64,000 nucleotides of DNA from Stictocephala bisonia (GCA_035578905.1 JAQJVL010002522.1:30216-94215); one strand, 5' to 3'; shown: positions 34,646 through 48,095, counted from the stretch's first letter. Notes: generated by a model not told the origin, from the letters alone. Program-made: numbers and translations.

Positions 34646-36736
34646 TACAAATATTACGCCAGTTTAAAATAAATTATACATTTCGATCAAACTTACAAAG
34701 TATACAAAGAATGTATAATTTCAATTAATAGGTTCACTGTGACAGAATTTTATTTCAAATATTCAGTGAGTATGAAGTTCATGTTCAAAGCACAATTAGT
34801 CGCAGTGGGAGACCATTAGTTAATAATTACGTTTATAACACAATATGGGAAGCCTACAGTCATTACACACTTCTTAACAGGATGTTAAGTCATGTAAGTT
34901 ATAGGTTATAGTGGTTTTTTTACCACAGAGAAAAAGATAACTGGGGTCGCCTCCTTATCCTTATGTTATATTTAGTGCATATATGGATTTCAGGAGCGGA
35001 GGGGAATCATTCTACTACAACTCCGCTGTACATACGGGCGTAATTAACTTACGTCCGCAAAATCGTTTAGTTTAAAAAAAAAAATAACTTTGCGAACTGT
35101 AAAATATGTATTGTTTTCATTATTATTCTTATTTGGAGAGGAGTAAGGGGAAAGCCGCAGACAAATTATAATCCCCTCTCCTTCCCTATCTTGTTTCTAG
35201 AGAGTTTATCATTGTATGGTTTTGATATTGAACAAATAGTTTATCTCTGTAGTGTCTTTTTTCACCAAAAGAATTGTTATAAATCACTTTCTCTAGGCAG
35301 CAGTGAATGGTTCACAAGCAGTTACCACATATAAATTTGTAATAAAAATTACTAAGTTTATGCTTCAGAATTTGGATGGAAATAAGAGGAAGGGCTGACA
35401 ACAGTGCTAGCCCTGCTATCCGTACGGTGCACAGGAGAATTACTCGAAACACATTCGATAAATTATTTAATACGATCTCTTTTTTTCTTCTCTGTGATAT
35501 TGTTAATCCACTAGATGTATAACCATGCTTTTAAAATATAATCATTTTAAAATTCTAAAATTTTGTTTTGTTCAATGAGAGGATTTATTTTCAATTACCA
35601 CTTGATAAAATGTAAAAAACTGCTAATCTGACAAAGAAAATAAATCTTTCTCTCGAAGCACTTGGCACAGATGGCACATAAATATTTAATTTATATAGCT
35701 GCTCACCTTCTGTTGAAATATTGTTATTGCTTTCCCGAAACTGACGATTGCCTTAAGGTAGTCACGTGGAACTTATCATTGCCTTAATCATATTATTGTA
35801 TAAGAGTTATAGTTAAGACCAGAGAAAACCTCTAGGAACAATGTGAAAAATATAAAAAAATGTTCGATTGATAATTATAAAATTTAATCAATATAACATA
35901 ATCAAGTACTTAAATTGACAGAGATTAAGTGGAGTTCATATTGAAAATAGAACAGTCATTTTTTGTATTGCTATTCTACATTGCTTAAAACAATAATGGT
36001 TGTTTTAATAGTTAATGAATACTTTTTTGATGGCAGCTTTTTGATGAAAACAGTTTGATGGCAGCTTAATGTGCCAGGGATTATGTAACTAGGGATTTCA
36101 AGATTCACCTTTTCTAAGACGTGCAGGTCAAAAGAACTTGAAGAATTATTTAATTGAAGAAGTTGATGAACAGTTTACTATTCTTTATTTAATAAAGAAT
36201 AGTAAACTAATACTATTCTTTACTTTATAAATAGAATAGAAGAATAGAAAAAGAAAAATACTATTCTTTATTTTATAAAGAAGAATAATCTTAATTATTC
36301 TTTATTTAAACATGAATTGAACTTGACATAAGCGCACTTTATTGGCATGTCGGTGTAACAAATAAAATACATTAAAAATCATGTGGAATGTGCCTTATTC
36401 ATGTTTAATGTATTATTAAAAATAAAAAGGCATAATATTTCAATAAATAAAATTAAATTTCAATATATCAAATTCAATTTTATATATTTTTCCGTGGGTG
36501 TACTTTATTAATATCCTCACCTCCGTATTGGTGGTAGTGAGGGTCCTTACCACTGTTCTTGTATAGGTGAAAGAGATATCACTACTGAACGTGTATCGAT
36601 GGGTAGTAATACCATTTTAATAAATGACGTCTTTCTTAATCACTTATACACCTTAAGAAAGTTAAATAGGGGTTTTAAAAAGGCTGAATTAATGTTTTAA
36701 GTACATACTAAACCATTTAAAGGAAGGGCTCTTTAA

Positions 36737-36738
<2 letters not shown>

Positions 36739-36781
<43 letters not shown>
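36739..36781. repeat. poly(A) run at unit boundary
   Basis: About 43 bases of almost pure A, between AAGGAAGGGCTCTT and CAGTCTGTCCTACAG. The same boundary context recurs at 43236-43283. Confidence 0.95.
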
Positions 36782-36783
<2 letters not shown>

Positions 36784-39003
36784 AGTCTGTCCTACAGTAA
36801 ATTTTTTAATTACTATTAGAAAAATAATATTTTTATTAAATTTATGAAAAATGAGAGTTATCATTGTATTTAGGTGTATACGATTCTTAGTGATAGGATG
36901 CACATTGATATGATTTTCCCACAAATAATTTCAATATTTTAGTTGCCACAAATAAAATGATAAGTTGAAAACAAATATAAGGAAAAAATATGTCTGGTGA
37001 AGGGGGAGGAGTTTCTCGTTGGTTTATTCAAACGCAAATGCTGGTTGAAAGGCATTTGCTTCTCAAAGACGTAGAAATTGGCGTGTTTCGTGTCTGAAGG
37101 TATACAATGGATATTCGCTTGAGTGGTGAAAACACCTTCGTTTTGAACATCCTTTACACGAAACTGAACTGAAGACGGTTCGTTGTCTGTTGAATTTTCC
37201 TTAATACAAAGTTTCTGAACGTTAAATAACAAATCTTAGCATCCAGAAAATTGCACATTTCAGTTTTATTTTTTAATTGTAGTACTATTAATTCAACTGA
37301 ATATAATATGATATTATTTAAATTAACAAGTTTCTTGTATATTTATTTATACGTATTTGAAATAAATCTTTTTGTAGGACTAATTTCTTATTTCGGTTGT
37401 GCAATTTAAAACGCTAGAGTCATTTAAAAATATTTCATGTACCAGATCCAATATATTAGAGTTGGGTTTGAATTTAAACTTGTTAGCCCTATATAACTAT
37501 GCTCTTTTTTATTTGCATATGCATCATTATATTTTTTTAATTTGTTTAAGCTGTTTCACAAACAGTCAGATTCATTATGGTCAGACTGTAATTCTTTTTT
37601 TACCTTTTGTGTAGTTTAGTATATCATTTAATATTATGTACAATGTACTGTATTATGTATGTAAAAATAGGAAACAAATATTACTATTATTAAAATAACT
37701 ATGTTACCAACCAATTAAATGTTACAAAGTTTGTATACATAATGCGGTTATCTTAAATCAGGACCTATTTTACACTAGTGCAATAGGGAAAATTAGATAA
37801 AATCATGGCAATTAAACCGTATCATTACAATAATATAAAGCAATACAATACAAGGAACAATATAGAACTATAAAATAGGTTATAGATAAGTTATTAAGTG
37901 CATGTTTGGAAATAGTGGCGCAGTGCTGTAACCCAGCTACTTGTGAAAAAGTGTTGTGGAGATTGTAGGCGATAGGTTCTATGCTCAGTCCTCTTGATAA
38001 CCACATGGCGTCCGCTTAATGATTGCCTTTGTCGTAAACATTACTTGAGAAAACTTGTCCACTTTTTGGTGGTAGTCAAGGTTCAGATGTTGTGTAGGGA
38101 AGAGAACTGATTGTCCGGATTGTCAGTTACCTGAAAATCAGAAAATACTACGTGGTTCGGATTCCACGTAAATCTGTAGGTTCCTTAGTTTCCCAGGCTA
38201 CTTGCCTATTAATAAATAGTACTTCTTAACAACAGTCGTCTTTCATTAGTAACACTGACTACATTCGTTCATCTACACTAATCACACCCATTCGCCCATC
38301 ATATTCGCCCATATCTCTTCGATAAGTGTATTGCTAATAAACAATGCTTAATCCATTTGAAAGGCAATAATTGGGCTTCAAGTCTCTTAGCTACCATAAT
38401 GTGTACTTACCACAAAATACTGCTGATGACTGCACTCTCGTTCAAATCATGAAGTACTTCGCCCACATAGTACTTAGAGAATAGGTTCGAAGGAATCTAC
38501 AGTATTGCGACCAAGGACCCATTGTTACAGACGATCTGATTGTTAAATAATTTATAAGAATAAAAATACTTTAAGACACTGGTAATATACTTAAAAAGGA
38601 ATCAACTATTCATCGACTATAATCTAATTTATAATGTTTAGGGGAAATATATGATTATACATTTTTAGAGACCCAAATAGATATTACCAATACTAAGAAT
38701 TAAAAAAAAATGGTACAGCTCAAATGTATATACTCCAACAACTGTTAAGAATCTACCATTGGAGCATATTATAATATTTAAATCGACAATAATTAATTAT
38801 ATATTGTATTATTTACTTGAATTTGGAATAATTAATCATCATTAACTAAAAACAACAATATTCAGACCAATTATATTTCATGCATCGTTTTTATATGATT
38901 GTGCAATACCTAATCAATTTGATAACTAATTTACATTTTTTAGCAAGTTAATTTGCAAATAAATAATGATTACATAACTGTTTAAGGTAAAATATTAATG
39001 TTT

Positions 39004-39311
39004 TATAGGTTAATTACCTTCAATCTGCCAGTGGTTCTGGAAATCCTTTTGGATTACACGTTTCAGCTTTTTATTCCATCATCATATTCTTAAGACATTA
39101 AAACAATGTTCTATTTTTGTTCTTGATGGTCTTGTCAATTTTTTTTTTAAATAAGACTGAAAATCAAAGAAGTTTTTTAAAATTTTGACAAGACCATCAA
39201 GAATAAAATTAGAAAAATCTTTTAAGGATCTGATGATGGCTCAAAAAGCCGAAACGCGTAATCCAAGAGGATTTACAGAATTACTGACAGATTGAAGGTA
39301 ATTAACCTATA
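39004..39311 (+). repeat. foldback with hammerhead-like core (family 2), copy 2
   Basis: Same 308-bp structure as 32411-32718. Here the core is intact (see 39226-39264). Confidence 0.75.
39226..39264 (+). ncRNA. minimal hammerhead-like ribozyme motif, family 2
   Basis: 39 nt: GGAT (stem I), CTGATGA core, one extra T, GGCT-CAAAA-AGCC (perfect 4-bp stem II), GAA, ACGCGT (A-U and C-G pairs with a GC dinucleotide as stem III), A at the cleavage position, ATCC (perfect 4-bp stem I partner). All core positions fit the hammerhead consensus apart from the extra base. Stem III is only 2 bp. Such forms are thought to cleave as dimers. Activity is inferred. Confidence 0.6.
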
Positions 39312-39489
39312 ATATATTAATGAAAAATGATTCCAAAAAACAACACCAAAATGACAAATATTAATGATCAGATTTGTTTGAAAGTAGCTTTACTTTCAGT
39401 AAAATTAAAGTATCCAAATTAAAATGTTTGTTCATAAAAAATAGTGATATTTTTAATTATTTAAAATAAAATTTTTTTTATTTTATTTA

Positions 39490-39494
39490 TATTT

Positions 39495-39542
<48 letters not shown>
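39490..39542. repeat. poly(T) run
   Basis: About 45 uninterrupted T bases. The same place in unit 1 (about 32882) has only about 14 T, so the tract expanded after duplication or by assembly slippage. Confidence 0.9.
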
Positions 39543-39543
<1 letters not shown>

Positions 39544-40278
39544 TTATTGTAACTACAAAAAATTATGAACTTTTAATAATTGTCAATAAAGATGATATTA
39601 GTACAGTTATGAAATATTTAATACTTTGAGAGTTTTATGTTTTCTGAGAATGTTATCGTGTTTTCAGTTACAAAATTAATCACATACCGTACAAAAGAAT
39701 AATTTAATAATACGGAAATTATTTTCTAATATTGTCTCTATTTTAATTACGTCATTTTGCATAACCTGTAACTTGATTATCTTGTCAATAACAACTCCAT
39801 TTTAGCACCACCCTTTAAGTGTCAGCATAGTAAATTCAATCACTCAATTTTCACTTTCGCTAGATATTTCTCGTAAACTTCACATTAATTTTCTATGTTG
39901 AAGGTAGAGTTGTATTGGTTTTTTTGAATATAATTGTTAAAAATAACACAATTTAAACCAATAAAAACTATATTTATTTTACTAATAAAGTTTTTATTGG
40001 TTTAATTTGTTATTATTAATTTGTAACAATTATACACATTCATTGTTTCTGTATGTTTGTGGTCTGTTTACTTTTCTAAAGTTACATAGCAAACTTAAAA
40101 GTTACTTACTAAATACAGTTCGCTTACATAATTAAGAAGAAAATAACGCTTCATACATAAAAAAAAAACTATCTTGACGTTGAAACGCATGTTAAGATAC
40201 CATAAAGTATTAGTTGTTTGCAGCCTATCATCATATTCTCTTATCATTCAAAACTCCTGGAATGATAACTTTCTTGTA

Positions 40279-40490
40279 TAAGCATTAACATTAAATTAGC
40301 TTCTCATCACTAAATAATACACCATTTTGTGATATATTTCGATTTGATATTAAAAATCATTTACAATCCCTTCTTCAAATATCAACAAATTTGAAGAAGG
40401 AATTGAAAATAATTTTTGAAATTACATCGAAATACATCGAAGAAAGTTGTACTGTTTAGTGATGAGAAGCTAATTTAATTTTAATGCTTA
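40279..40490. repeat. 212-bp foldback repeat, copy 2
   Basis: TAAGCATTAACATTAAATTA at the left pairs with TAATTTAATTTTAATGCTTA at the right; AGCTTCTCATCACTAAA pairs with TTTAGTGATGAGAAGCT. An inner inverted pair of CTTCTTCAAAT type is also present. Confidence 0.75.
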
Positions 40491-41029
40491 CGATTATCAA
40501 CATCACAAAGAATGACATATCGTAATGAACTTTCTTGTATGTTGACATCGTGAAAATTATAAGATATTAAAAGTTTATATATCTATAAAAGTACTTATAA
40601 AAAGTGTTATAGTTACACTTTTACATAAAACAATAATAATAACTAGGATACTTGGAGTTTGTAGTACGGTGAAATGTAGTTAAACGCATAAAATAATTCT
40701 ACAACAAAATATAATTTTCACGTTTAATTATAACGGTTTTTTATGCTCGTTGTGAAAGATACGACAAAAAGATACACGCAGTTATAACAAATCAAATGTT
40801 TTTATTAAGATTAGGTTAACATTAGTAAAAATTTTTAATTTTAAATAAATATTATTTGTTTCGTCACTATTTATTTTATTACTTCATACAAATATTTATC
40901 ACGCTGTATTATTTCCTGAATAATTTAATAAATAATCAGTTATGTACATTGATTCTTGTCCTTTTTAATGTTTCCGGTAACTGATTACAATACAAATATT
41001 AGTTTTTTTAATTGGCATAATACGTGTTG

Positions 41030-41290
41030 GTACATATACAATAGAAGTAAAGGTCACACAATACATATTTTTTATAATATAAGCACAAAATGCACAAATA
41101 TATTACAATACAAGTACAAAATACACAAATATTATGGTGATCGATTTCGGTGGACCACACTCACCTTCCTCAGACCAGAGGGATTCACAAAAGATTCTCG
41201 TAATATTTGTGCATTTTGTACTTGTATTGTAATATATTTGTGCATTTTGTGCTTATATAGTAATGAATTTGTGTTGTAGGACGTTTACTT
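41030..41290 (-). repeat. foldback with hammerhead-like apex (family 3), copy in unit 2
   Basis: Arms of GCACAAAATGCACAAATAT repeats and their complement flank the apex. The minus-strand motif at 41135-41177 has intact core boxes. Confidence 0.75.
41135..41177 (-). ncRNA. hammerhead-like ribozyme motif, family 3 (unit 2)
   Basis: On the minus strand: TGGT (stem I), CTGAGGA, one extra A, stem II (GGTG...CACC), GAA, ATCGAT (A-U and U-A pairs with a CG loop as stem III), C at the cleavage position, ACCA (perfect stem I partner). Same layout as families 1 and 2, with different stem sequences. Confidence 0.55.
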
Positions 41291-43231
41291 TTACTGAATA
41301 CAAATATTACGCCAGTTTAAAATAAATTATACATTTCGATCAAACTTACAAAGTATACAAAGAATGTATAGTTTCAATTAATAGGTTCACCGTGACAGAA
41401 TTTTATTTCAAATATTCAGTGAGTATGAAGTTCATGTTCAAAGCACAATTAGTCGCAGTGGGAGACCATTAGTTAATAATTACGTTTATAACACAATATG
41501 GGAGGCCTACAGTCATTACACACTTCTTAACAGGATGTTAAGTCATGTAAGTTATAGGTTATAGTGGTTCTTTTACCACAGAGAAAAAGATAACTGGGGT
41601 CGCCTCCTTATCCTTATGTTATATTTAGTGCATATATGGATTTCAGGAGCGGAGGGGAATCATTCTACTACAACTCCGCTGTACATACGGGCGTAATTAA
41701 CTTACGTCCGCAACATCGTTTAGTTTAAAAAAAAATGACTTTGCCGAACTGTAAAATATGTATTGTTTTCATTATTATTCTTATTTGGAGAGGAGTAAGG
41801 GGAAAGCCGCTGACAAATTATAATCCCCTCTCCTTCCCTATCTTGTTTCTAGAGAGTTTATCATTGTGTGGTTTTGATATTGAACATGTAGTTTATCTCT
41901 GTAGTGTCTTTTTTCACCAAAAGAATTGTTATAAATCGCTTTCTCTAGGCAGCATTCAATGGTTCACGAGCAGTTACCACATATAAATTTGTAATAAAAA
42001 TTACTAAGTTTATGCTTCAGAATTTGGATGGAAATTAGAGGAAGGGCTGACAACAGTGCTGGCCCTGCCATCCATACGGTGCACAGGAGAACTAACTACT
42101 CGTTACACATTCGATGAATTATTTAATACGATCTCTTTTTTCTTCTCTGTGATATTGCTAATCCACTAGATGTATAACCGTACTTTTAAAATATAATCAT
42201 TTTAAAATTCTAAAATTTTGTTTTGTTCAATGAGAGGATTTATTTTCAATTACCGCTTGATAAAATGTAAAAAATTGCTAATCTGACAAAGAAAATAAAT
42301 CTTTCTCTCGAAGCACTTGGCACAGATGGCACACAAATGTCTAATTTATATAGCTGCTCACCTTCTGTTGAAATATTGTTATTGCTTTCCCGAAACTGAA
42401 AATCACCTTAAGGTAGTCACGTGGAACTTATCATTGTCTAATCATATTATTCTATAACAGTTTGAGTCTGAACCGGGGAAAACCTCTAGGACAGTGTGAA
42501 AAATATAAAAAAAGTTTGATTGATAATTATCAAATCTAATCAAGATATCACAATCAAGTACTTAAATTGACAGAGATAAAGTGAAGTTCATATTGAAAAT
42601 AGAACAGTCATTTTTGAATTGCTATTCTACATTGCTTAAAACAATAATGGTTGTTTGAATAGTTAATGAATACTTTTTTGATGGCAGCTTTTTGATGAAA
42701 ACAGTTTGATGGCAGCTTATGTAACTAGGGATTCCAAGATTCACCTTTTCTAAGAAGTGCAGGTCAAAATAACTTGAAGAAGTTGATGAACAGTTTACTA
42801 TTCTTTATTTAATGAATGTCTCGACTTGACATGAGCTAATTTACTGGCATGTCGGAGTAACAAATAAAATACATTAAAAATCATGTGGAATGTGCCTTAT
42901 TCATGTTTAATGTATTATTAAAAATAAAAAGGCATAATATTTCAATAAATAAAATTAAATTTCAATATATCAAATTTAATTTTATATATTTTTCCGTGGG
43001 TGTACTTTATTAATATCCTCACCTCCGTATTGGTGGTAGAGAGGGTCCTTACCACTGTTCTTGTATAGGTGAAAGAGACATCACTACTGAACGTGTATCG
43101 ATTGGTAGTAGTACAATTCTAATAAATGACGTCTTTCTTAATCACTTATACACCTTAAGAAAGTTAAATAGGGTTTTAATAAAGGCTGAATTAATGTTTA
43201 AAGTACATACTAAACCATTTAAAGGAAGGGC

Positions 43232-43283
<52 letters not shown>

Positions 43284-43288
<5 letters not shown>

Positions 43289-44010
43289 TCCTACAGTAAA
43301 TTTTTAAATTAATATTAGAAAAATAATATTTTTAGTAAATTTATGTAAAATGAGAGTTATCATTGTATTTAGGTGTATACGATTCTTAGTGATAGGATGC
43401 ATATTGATATAATTTTCCCACAAATACTTTCAATACTTTAGCTGTCATAATTAAAATGATAAGTTGAAAACAAATAAAAGGTAAAAATTTGTCTGGTAAG
43501 GCGAAGAGGAGTTTCTCATTGGTTTATTCAAACGCAAATGCTGGTTGAAAGGCATTTGCTTCTCAAAGACTTAGAAATTGGAGTGGTTCGTGTCTGAAGG
43601 TATACAATAGATATTCGTTTGAGTGGTGAAAACACCTTCGTTTTGAACATCCTTTACTCGAAACTGAACTGAAGACGGTTCGTTGTCTGTTTTATTTTCC
43701 TTAATACAAAGCTTCTGAACGTTAAATAACAAATCTTAGCATCCAGAAAATTGCACATTTCAGTTTTATTTTTTAATTGTAGTACTATTAATTCAACTGA
43801 ATATAATATGATATTATTTGAAATTTACAAGTTTCTTCATATATTTATTTATACGTATTTGAAATAAATCTTTTTGTAGGACTAATTTCTTATTTCGGTT
43901 GTGCAATTTAAAACGCTATAGTCATTTTATAATATTTCATCTACCAGATCCAATATATTAGAGTTGGGTTTGAATTTAAACTTGTTAACCCTATATAACT
44001 ATGTTCTTTT
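43284..44010 (+). repeat. tandem unit copy 3, truncated
   Basis: Begins CAGTCTGTCC-like sequence as in copy 2 and follows it to about 44010, then diverges. It includes a second uninterrupted counterpart of the palindrome target (43390-43440). Confidence 0.85.
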
Positions 44011-44236
44011 TTATATACTGTAATCCTTTTTTAATTAACATTTTATTATAAATGTTTGTAATTACGAGGGAAATCTTTTGCCATCTAGTGTTTCGGTTAA
44101 ATAAATCTGAAAGGTTTACAACACCGTAGACGATTTAACACTTCTTTAAACATAGATAATAAAACCTTTTCAGTATTATATATATATATGTGATAGTTCT
44201 TTATTTAAAAATGCTATCTAAATTATTTACAAGATA

Positions 44237-44279
44237 ACCAGACGTTTCGATCATACTGTGATGTGGCATCCTCAGTGGT
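44237..44279 (-). ncRNA. hammerhead-like ribozyme motif, family 1 (second copy)
   Basis: On the minus strand: ACCA, CTGAGGA, a weak stem II (GCCA opposite TGAT), GAA, ACGT, C, TGGT. The core is intact but stem II has an extra mismatch compared with 3083-3125, so it is probably decaying. Confidence 0.4.
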
Positions 44280-45357
44280 ATATCTGAGACTAGTAATGTG
44301 GTATACCACTTAGGATGCTACATCTTCAATAAAAAATATTAAAGATCCGTTGTGAAAGAGAACTTTACAGACATATTGTTTTATTAATATTATAATGGTG
44401 ATTAAATTTGGAAGAAATGTGACCGTCTCAAAAAGTAGAAGTAAACATTTCAGGAACTACGCATAATATTTAAAAAACCAATATTCTTAATACGTAGTTG
44501 AATTTTCACTGTTTTAAGCTTAATAGTTGTTTTTTGCATAATTTAAAGTAGATCACTGCTTATAAACTAATAAATATTGGTATTTTTTTTCTTTCTTGGA
44601 ACCAAAATAAATTTAATAATATAAATGAATAAAATTAAAATTGGTATTATAAGGTTAGACACAAGATTAAATGAGCTAAATATTTCTATAAAGTTACAAA
44701 ATTGGAAGTAATATTAGATTTATACCAGAGTTGGAACATGAGAACATTGAATTTTGAAACCGTCAGAAGTCACAATAGATTTCATTTGCAAATACTGACT
44801 GTGACATGTGCAAGTTTAATACGACTCCAATCATCAGATCCATTGTGTGGTTAGTTTACATAATGGGAGACAGTACATGGAGTATACAACCAGGTCTGAT
44901 TGTTCATTCAGATACGAACTACATAATTGTTGTCATGGTTTTATCTCATTTTCAACAAGTATTATATAATCTTTAAATAAGAATTTGACTTATAAAGATT
45001 AATAATTGCTTTAGAAACATGAGATAGTATGTTATAAGAACTTTAAAGTTAACAAATAAAAGAAATGGGCTTGGTTTGGTACGAGTAAGATACCTAAGTT
45101 CATATCATGGTTCATGAAAACAATCTATATATTACTTGGTCTTAAACCGTTTGTATAACAAACTATGATTAATTCTTTAAAATGTAATAGTCCAAGAATG
45201 TTTAATGAAAGAAATAGTAAGTCTTTATGCTGTGCAGTTTGTAGTTATTTTATGATAAAACCACAGTTTAATAGTAAAATATAGTAACGAAGCTCAGCCG
45301 GCAAGCAAATAAACGATTTGATTACACTCAATTAATCGTATTGCAGGATAAGTAAAC

Positions 45358-45440
45358 TGCCATGCTATCTAGTGGTTAGATGCCGTAGCTCTGCGTTACG
45401 ACCACTAGGATCGCTAGTTTCTGCCAGTTGGTATTTTTCT
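45358..45440 (+). repeat. tRNA-like SINE head
   Basis: TCTAGTGGTTAGATGCC resembles an A box, and the later GGATCGCTAGTTTCTGCC could be a degraded B box. An inverted partner lies at about 57785-57868. It has no acceptor-stem pairing, so it is not a tRNA gene. Confidence 0.35.
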
Positions 45441-45827
45441 CAAGAGTAAGTTTCACTACTGTGTATATTAGACTGTGATAAAACCTCTGTATGCAGTTAC
45501 TTAAGGGTGCGGGGTTACTGTTAAGTGAGTTCAATAAACATTTCAAATTAAAACAGGATTATATATATAAAAAACCATAAGTGCAAATAAAGGAGATGGC
45601 TTGTGAAAAAAAGATTATAATGTTACCAACCAATTAAATGTTACAAAGTTTATACATAAAGCGGTTATCTTTAATCATGACCTATTTGACACTAACACAA
45701 TATGAACAATTATATAAAATCATGGCAATTAAACCGTGATACTGCAAAAACACCAATAAATACAACATCAAATAATATAAAAGTAGTTTTTTAATTAGCA
45801 TAATACGTGTTGGTACATATACAGTAC

Positions 45828-46137
45828 AAGTAAACGTCACACAACACAAATTTATTACAATATAAGCACAAAATGCACAAATATACTACAATACAAGCAC
45901 AAAATGCACAAATATTATGGTGATCGATTTCGGTGAACCACGCTCACCTTCCTCAGACCAGAGGGATTCACAAAAGAATCTGATTATTTTGTGAATCCCT
46001 CTGGTGTGAGGAAGGTGAGCGTGGTTCACCGAAATCGATCACCATAATATTTGTGCATTTTGTGCTTGTATTGTAGTATATTTGTGCATTTTGTGCTTAT
46101 ATTGTAATAAATTTGTGTTGTGTGACGTTTACTTGTA
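45828..46137. repeat. 310-bp near-perfect foldback, family 3
   Basis: TACAAGTAAACGTCACACAA at the left and its complement at the right end enclose inverted GCACAAAATGCACAAATAT repeats and an apex where each arm holds a hammerhead-like motif. The minus-strand motif (45918-45960) is intact. The plus-strand motif (about 46002-46044) has GTGAGGA for CTGAGGA and should be dead. Confidence 0.85.
45918..45960 (-). ncRNA. hammerhead-like ribozyme motif, family 3
   Basis: TGGT, CTGAGGA, A, stem II GGTGA/TCACC, GAA, ATCGAT, C, ACCA on the minus strand, with all core positions intact. Confidence 0.55.
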
Positions 46138-47759
46138 CTGAATATAAAAGTATATAATAGGATACAGATAAATTATAAGTGCATGTTTGGCAATAGTTGC
46201 GCAGTGTTGTGACTCAGCTACTTGCAGACTGTGTTGTGGATATTGTAGGCGATAGGTTCTATGCTCAGTCCTCATGATAACATGGCGTTTGCTCAATGGT
46301 TACCATCGTCGTGGACAGTACTAGAAAAGACTTGTCCATTTTAGGTAGTAGTCAATGTTCGGATGTTGTGTAGGGAAGAGAACTAAGTGTCAGGCTTGAC
46401 AGTTACCTGAAAATCAGAACAATACTACGTGGTTTAGATTCCACGTAAAGCTAAAATTCCTTATTTGGCCTGGCCACTTGGCTATTAATAAATACCTCTT
46501 CCGTAGTCCTTAGTTGGTAACAATGACTACATTCGTTCATCTATACTCATCACACTCATTCGCCCGTCATACTTGGCCATATACCTACGATGAACGTCTT
46601 ACTAATGAATAATACAACCAGTTAATCCATTATCATGCAATAATTGGGCTTCATGTCTCTTAGCTACCATAATGTGTACTTACCACAAAATACTGCTGAT
46701 GACTGCACTCTCATTCAAATCGTGAAGTACTCAACCCACACAGTACTTAGAGAATAAGTACGAAGGAGTCTATTGTGACTGAGGGCCCATTGTGACAGAC
46801 GATCTTACTGTGAAATATGTTATAAGAATACAAATATTTTCAAAAGCTTAACACTGGTAATGTACTTAAAAAGGAATCTACTAATACAATCTAATTTAAA
46901 ATGTATAGGGGAAATATAACATTGAAAATTTATGCACCCAAATCGATCTTACCTATGCTAAGAAAATGTTTTAAAACTTGTACATTTTAAATGTACATAC
47001 TCAAACAACTATTAAGAATCTACCATTGGACTGTACTGTTATAATGAAATAGACAATACTTTTATATTTTATTATGTACTTGTATTTGGAATAATTAATT
47101 ATAACCAGCTAAATACAACAATATTCAAACCAATGATATTTAATGTACCTATAGCATTTGATGGCGCAGTACCAAATCAATTTGACAATTAATGTACATA
47201 GTTTTAGCAAGTTAATTTGTTTGCACCTGTAATGAGTACATAACTGTTTTATGTAAAATATTAATTATTAAATTTGTTTTAAAGTAGCTTTTCTTTTAGT
47301 AACATTAAAGTGTTCAGATTAAAAAGTTTGTTCATGAACTGAAATAGCAAAATTTTAATAATTTAAAATTTATTGAAACAATTTTATTGCAACTACTCAA
47401 GATTATGAACTGTCAATCATTGTCTATAAAGATGATATAAGTAAATTTGTAAAATATTTATTACTATGATATTTTTATGTTATCTTGTTTTAAATTACCA
47501 AATTAATCACATAAAGTACAACAAAATTAATTAAAAATACGGAAATTATTTTGTAACATTGAACTTTGTTTTCTATTTTAATTACGTAATTTCTCATGAT
47601 GAGTAACGTAATTATCTTGTCAATAACAACTCCATTCCAGCGCCTCCCTTAAAGTGTCAGCATAATAAATTGAATTATTCAATTTTCACTTCCACTATAT
47701 ATTTCTCATGAACTTCACATTCATTGTTTCTGTCTGTTTATGGTCTGTTACTGATTACT

Positions 47760-48095
47760 TGCCCATGACCCATAGGGTCATTCATTCATGGTTCCTTCAT
47801 GCGAGTGCCTCGAAGCATACGCCGTATGTTAGACGGCGAGCATAAATAAATTAATTATTATCAATCATTATTTATTTTTAATCTCATTACAGCTAATCTA
47901 ATTATTTATTTTATATCTTATCTATTTATATCTTATCTTTTATATCCTATCTTTTTATTTTTTATTAATAAATTTATTAATATATTTTTAATAATCCGTT
48001 AGCTTCGTAATTGTTTATTATATAGCGTGATCAGTTGTTACGTCACGAAATATGCGAGAGGCAAGCGAGCATGAGGGAACCATGAATGAATGACC
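47760..48095. repeat. terminal repeat R1 (densovirus telomere-like)
   Basis: Begins TGCCCATGACCCATAGGGTC, contains the small hairpin CGCCGTatgttagACGGCG and the conserved GCGTGATCAGTTGTTACG segment, and breaks off in GAATGAATGACC, where NS1 coding sequence starts. It lacks the last bases present in R2 and R5. Confidence 0.8.

Larger units (their letters stand above)
30331..36782 (+). repeat. tandem unit copy 1 (right part), about 6.45 kb
   Basis: Noncoding AT-rich unit that repeats at 36783-43283 (TTTATTCAAACGCAAATGC at 30431, 37023 and 43523). It ends in a roughly 40-base poly(A) run (36739-36781). It carries the two foldback families listed separately. Copy 1 has about 90 extra bases of AATAAAGAATAGT-type repeats near 36190-36300. 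No ORF of interest is present. Confidence 0.9.
36783..43283 (+). repeat. tandem unit copy 2, about 6.5 kb
   Basis: Complete head-to-tail neighbour of copy 1, ending in its own poly(A) run (43236-43283). Its 36890-36960 segment (GATATGATTTTCCCACAAAT...) is the uninterrupted counterpart of the palindrome's insertion site. The short ORFs at 40956-41279 and 41735-41986 lie within the repeat and have no recognisable motif. Confidence 0.9.
44090..45612 (+). repeat. left arm of a 1.5 kb host inverted repeat surrounding the viral locus
   Basis: Inverted relative to 57625-59115. For example the tRNA-like block near 45361 matches 57864 and the hammerhead block near 44250 matches about 58985. The arms are diverged by scattered substitutions. 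No gene is seen. Confidence 0.75.
45620..47748 (+). repeat. diverged partial copy of the 6.5 kb unit
   Basis: Follows 31118-33425 of unit 1 (CCAATTAAATGTTACAAAGT, the AGGCGATAGGTTCTATGCTC block and others), interrupted by the family-3 foldback. It ends abruptly at GGTCTGTTAC, where viral sequence starts. Confidence 0.75.

Noticed and set aside
44800..44990. Conserved 63-codon ORF in the host inverted repeat (also 58264-58455, minus)
   Set aside because: Starts at or near non-conserved codons, shows no motif, and is shared only because the DNA is repeated.
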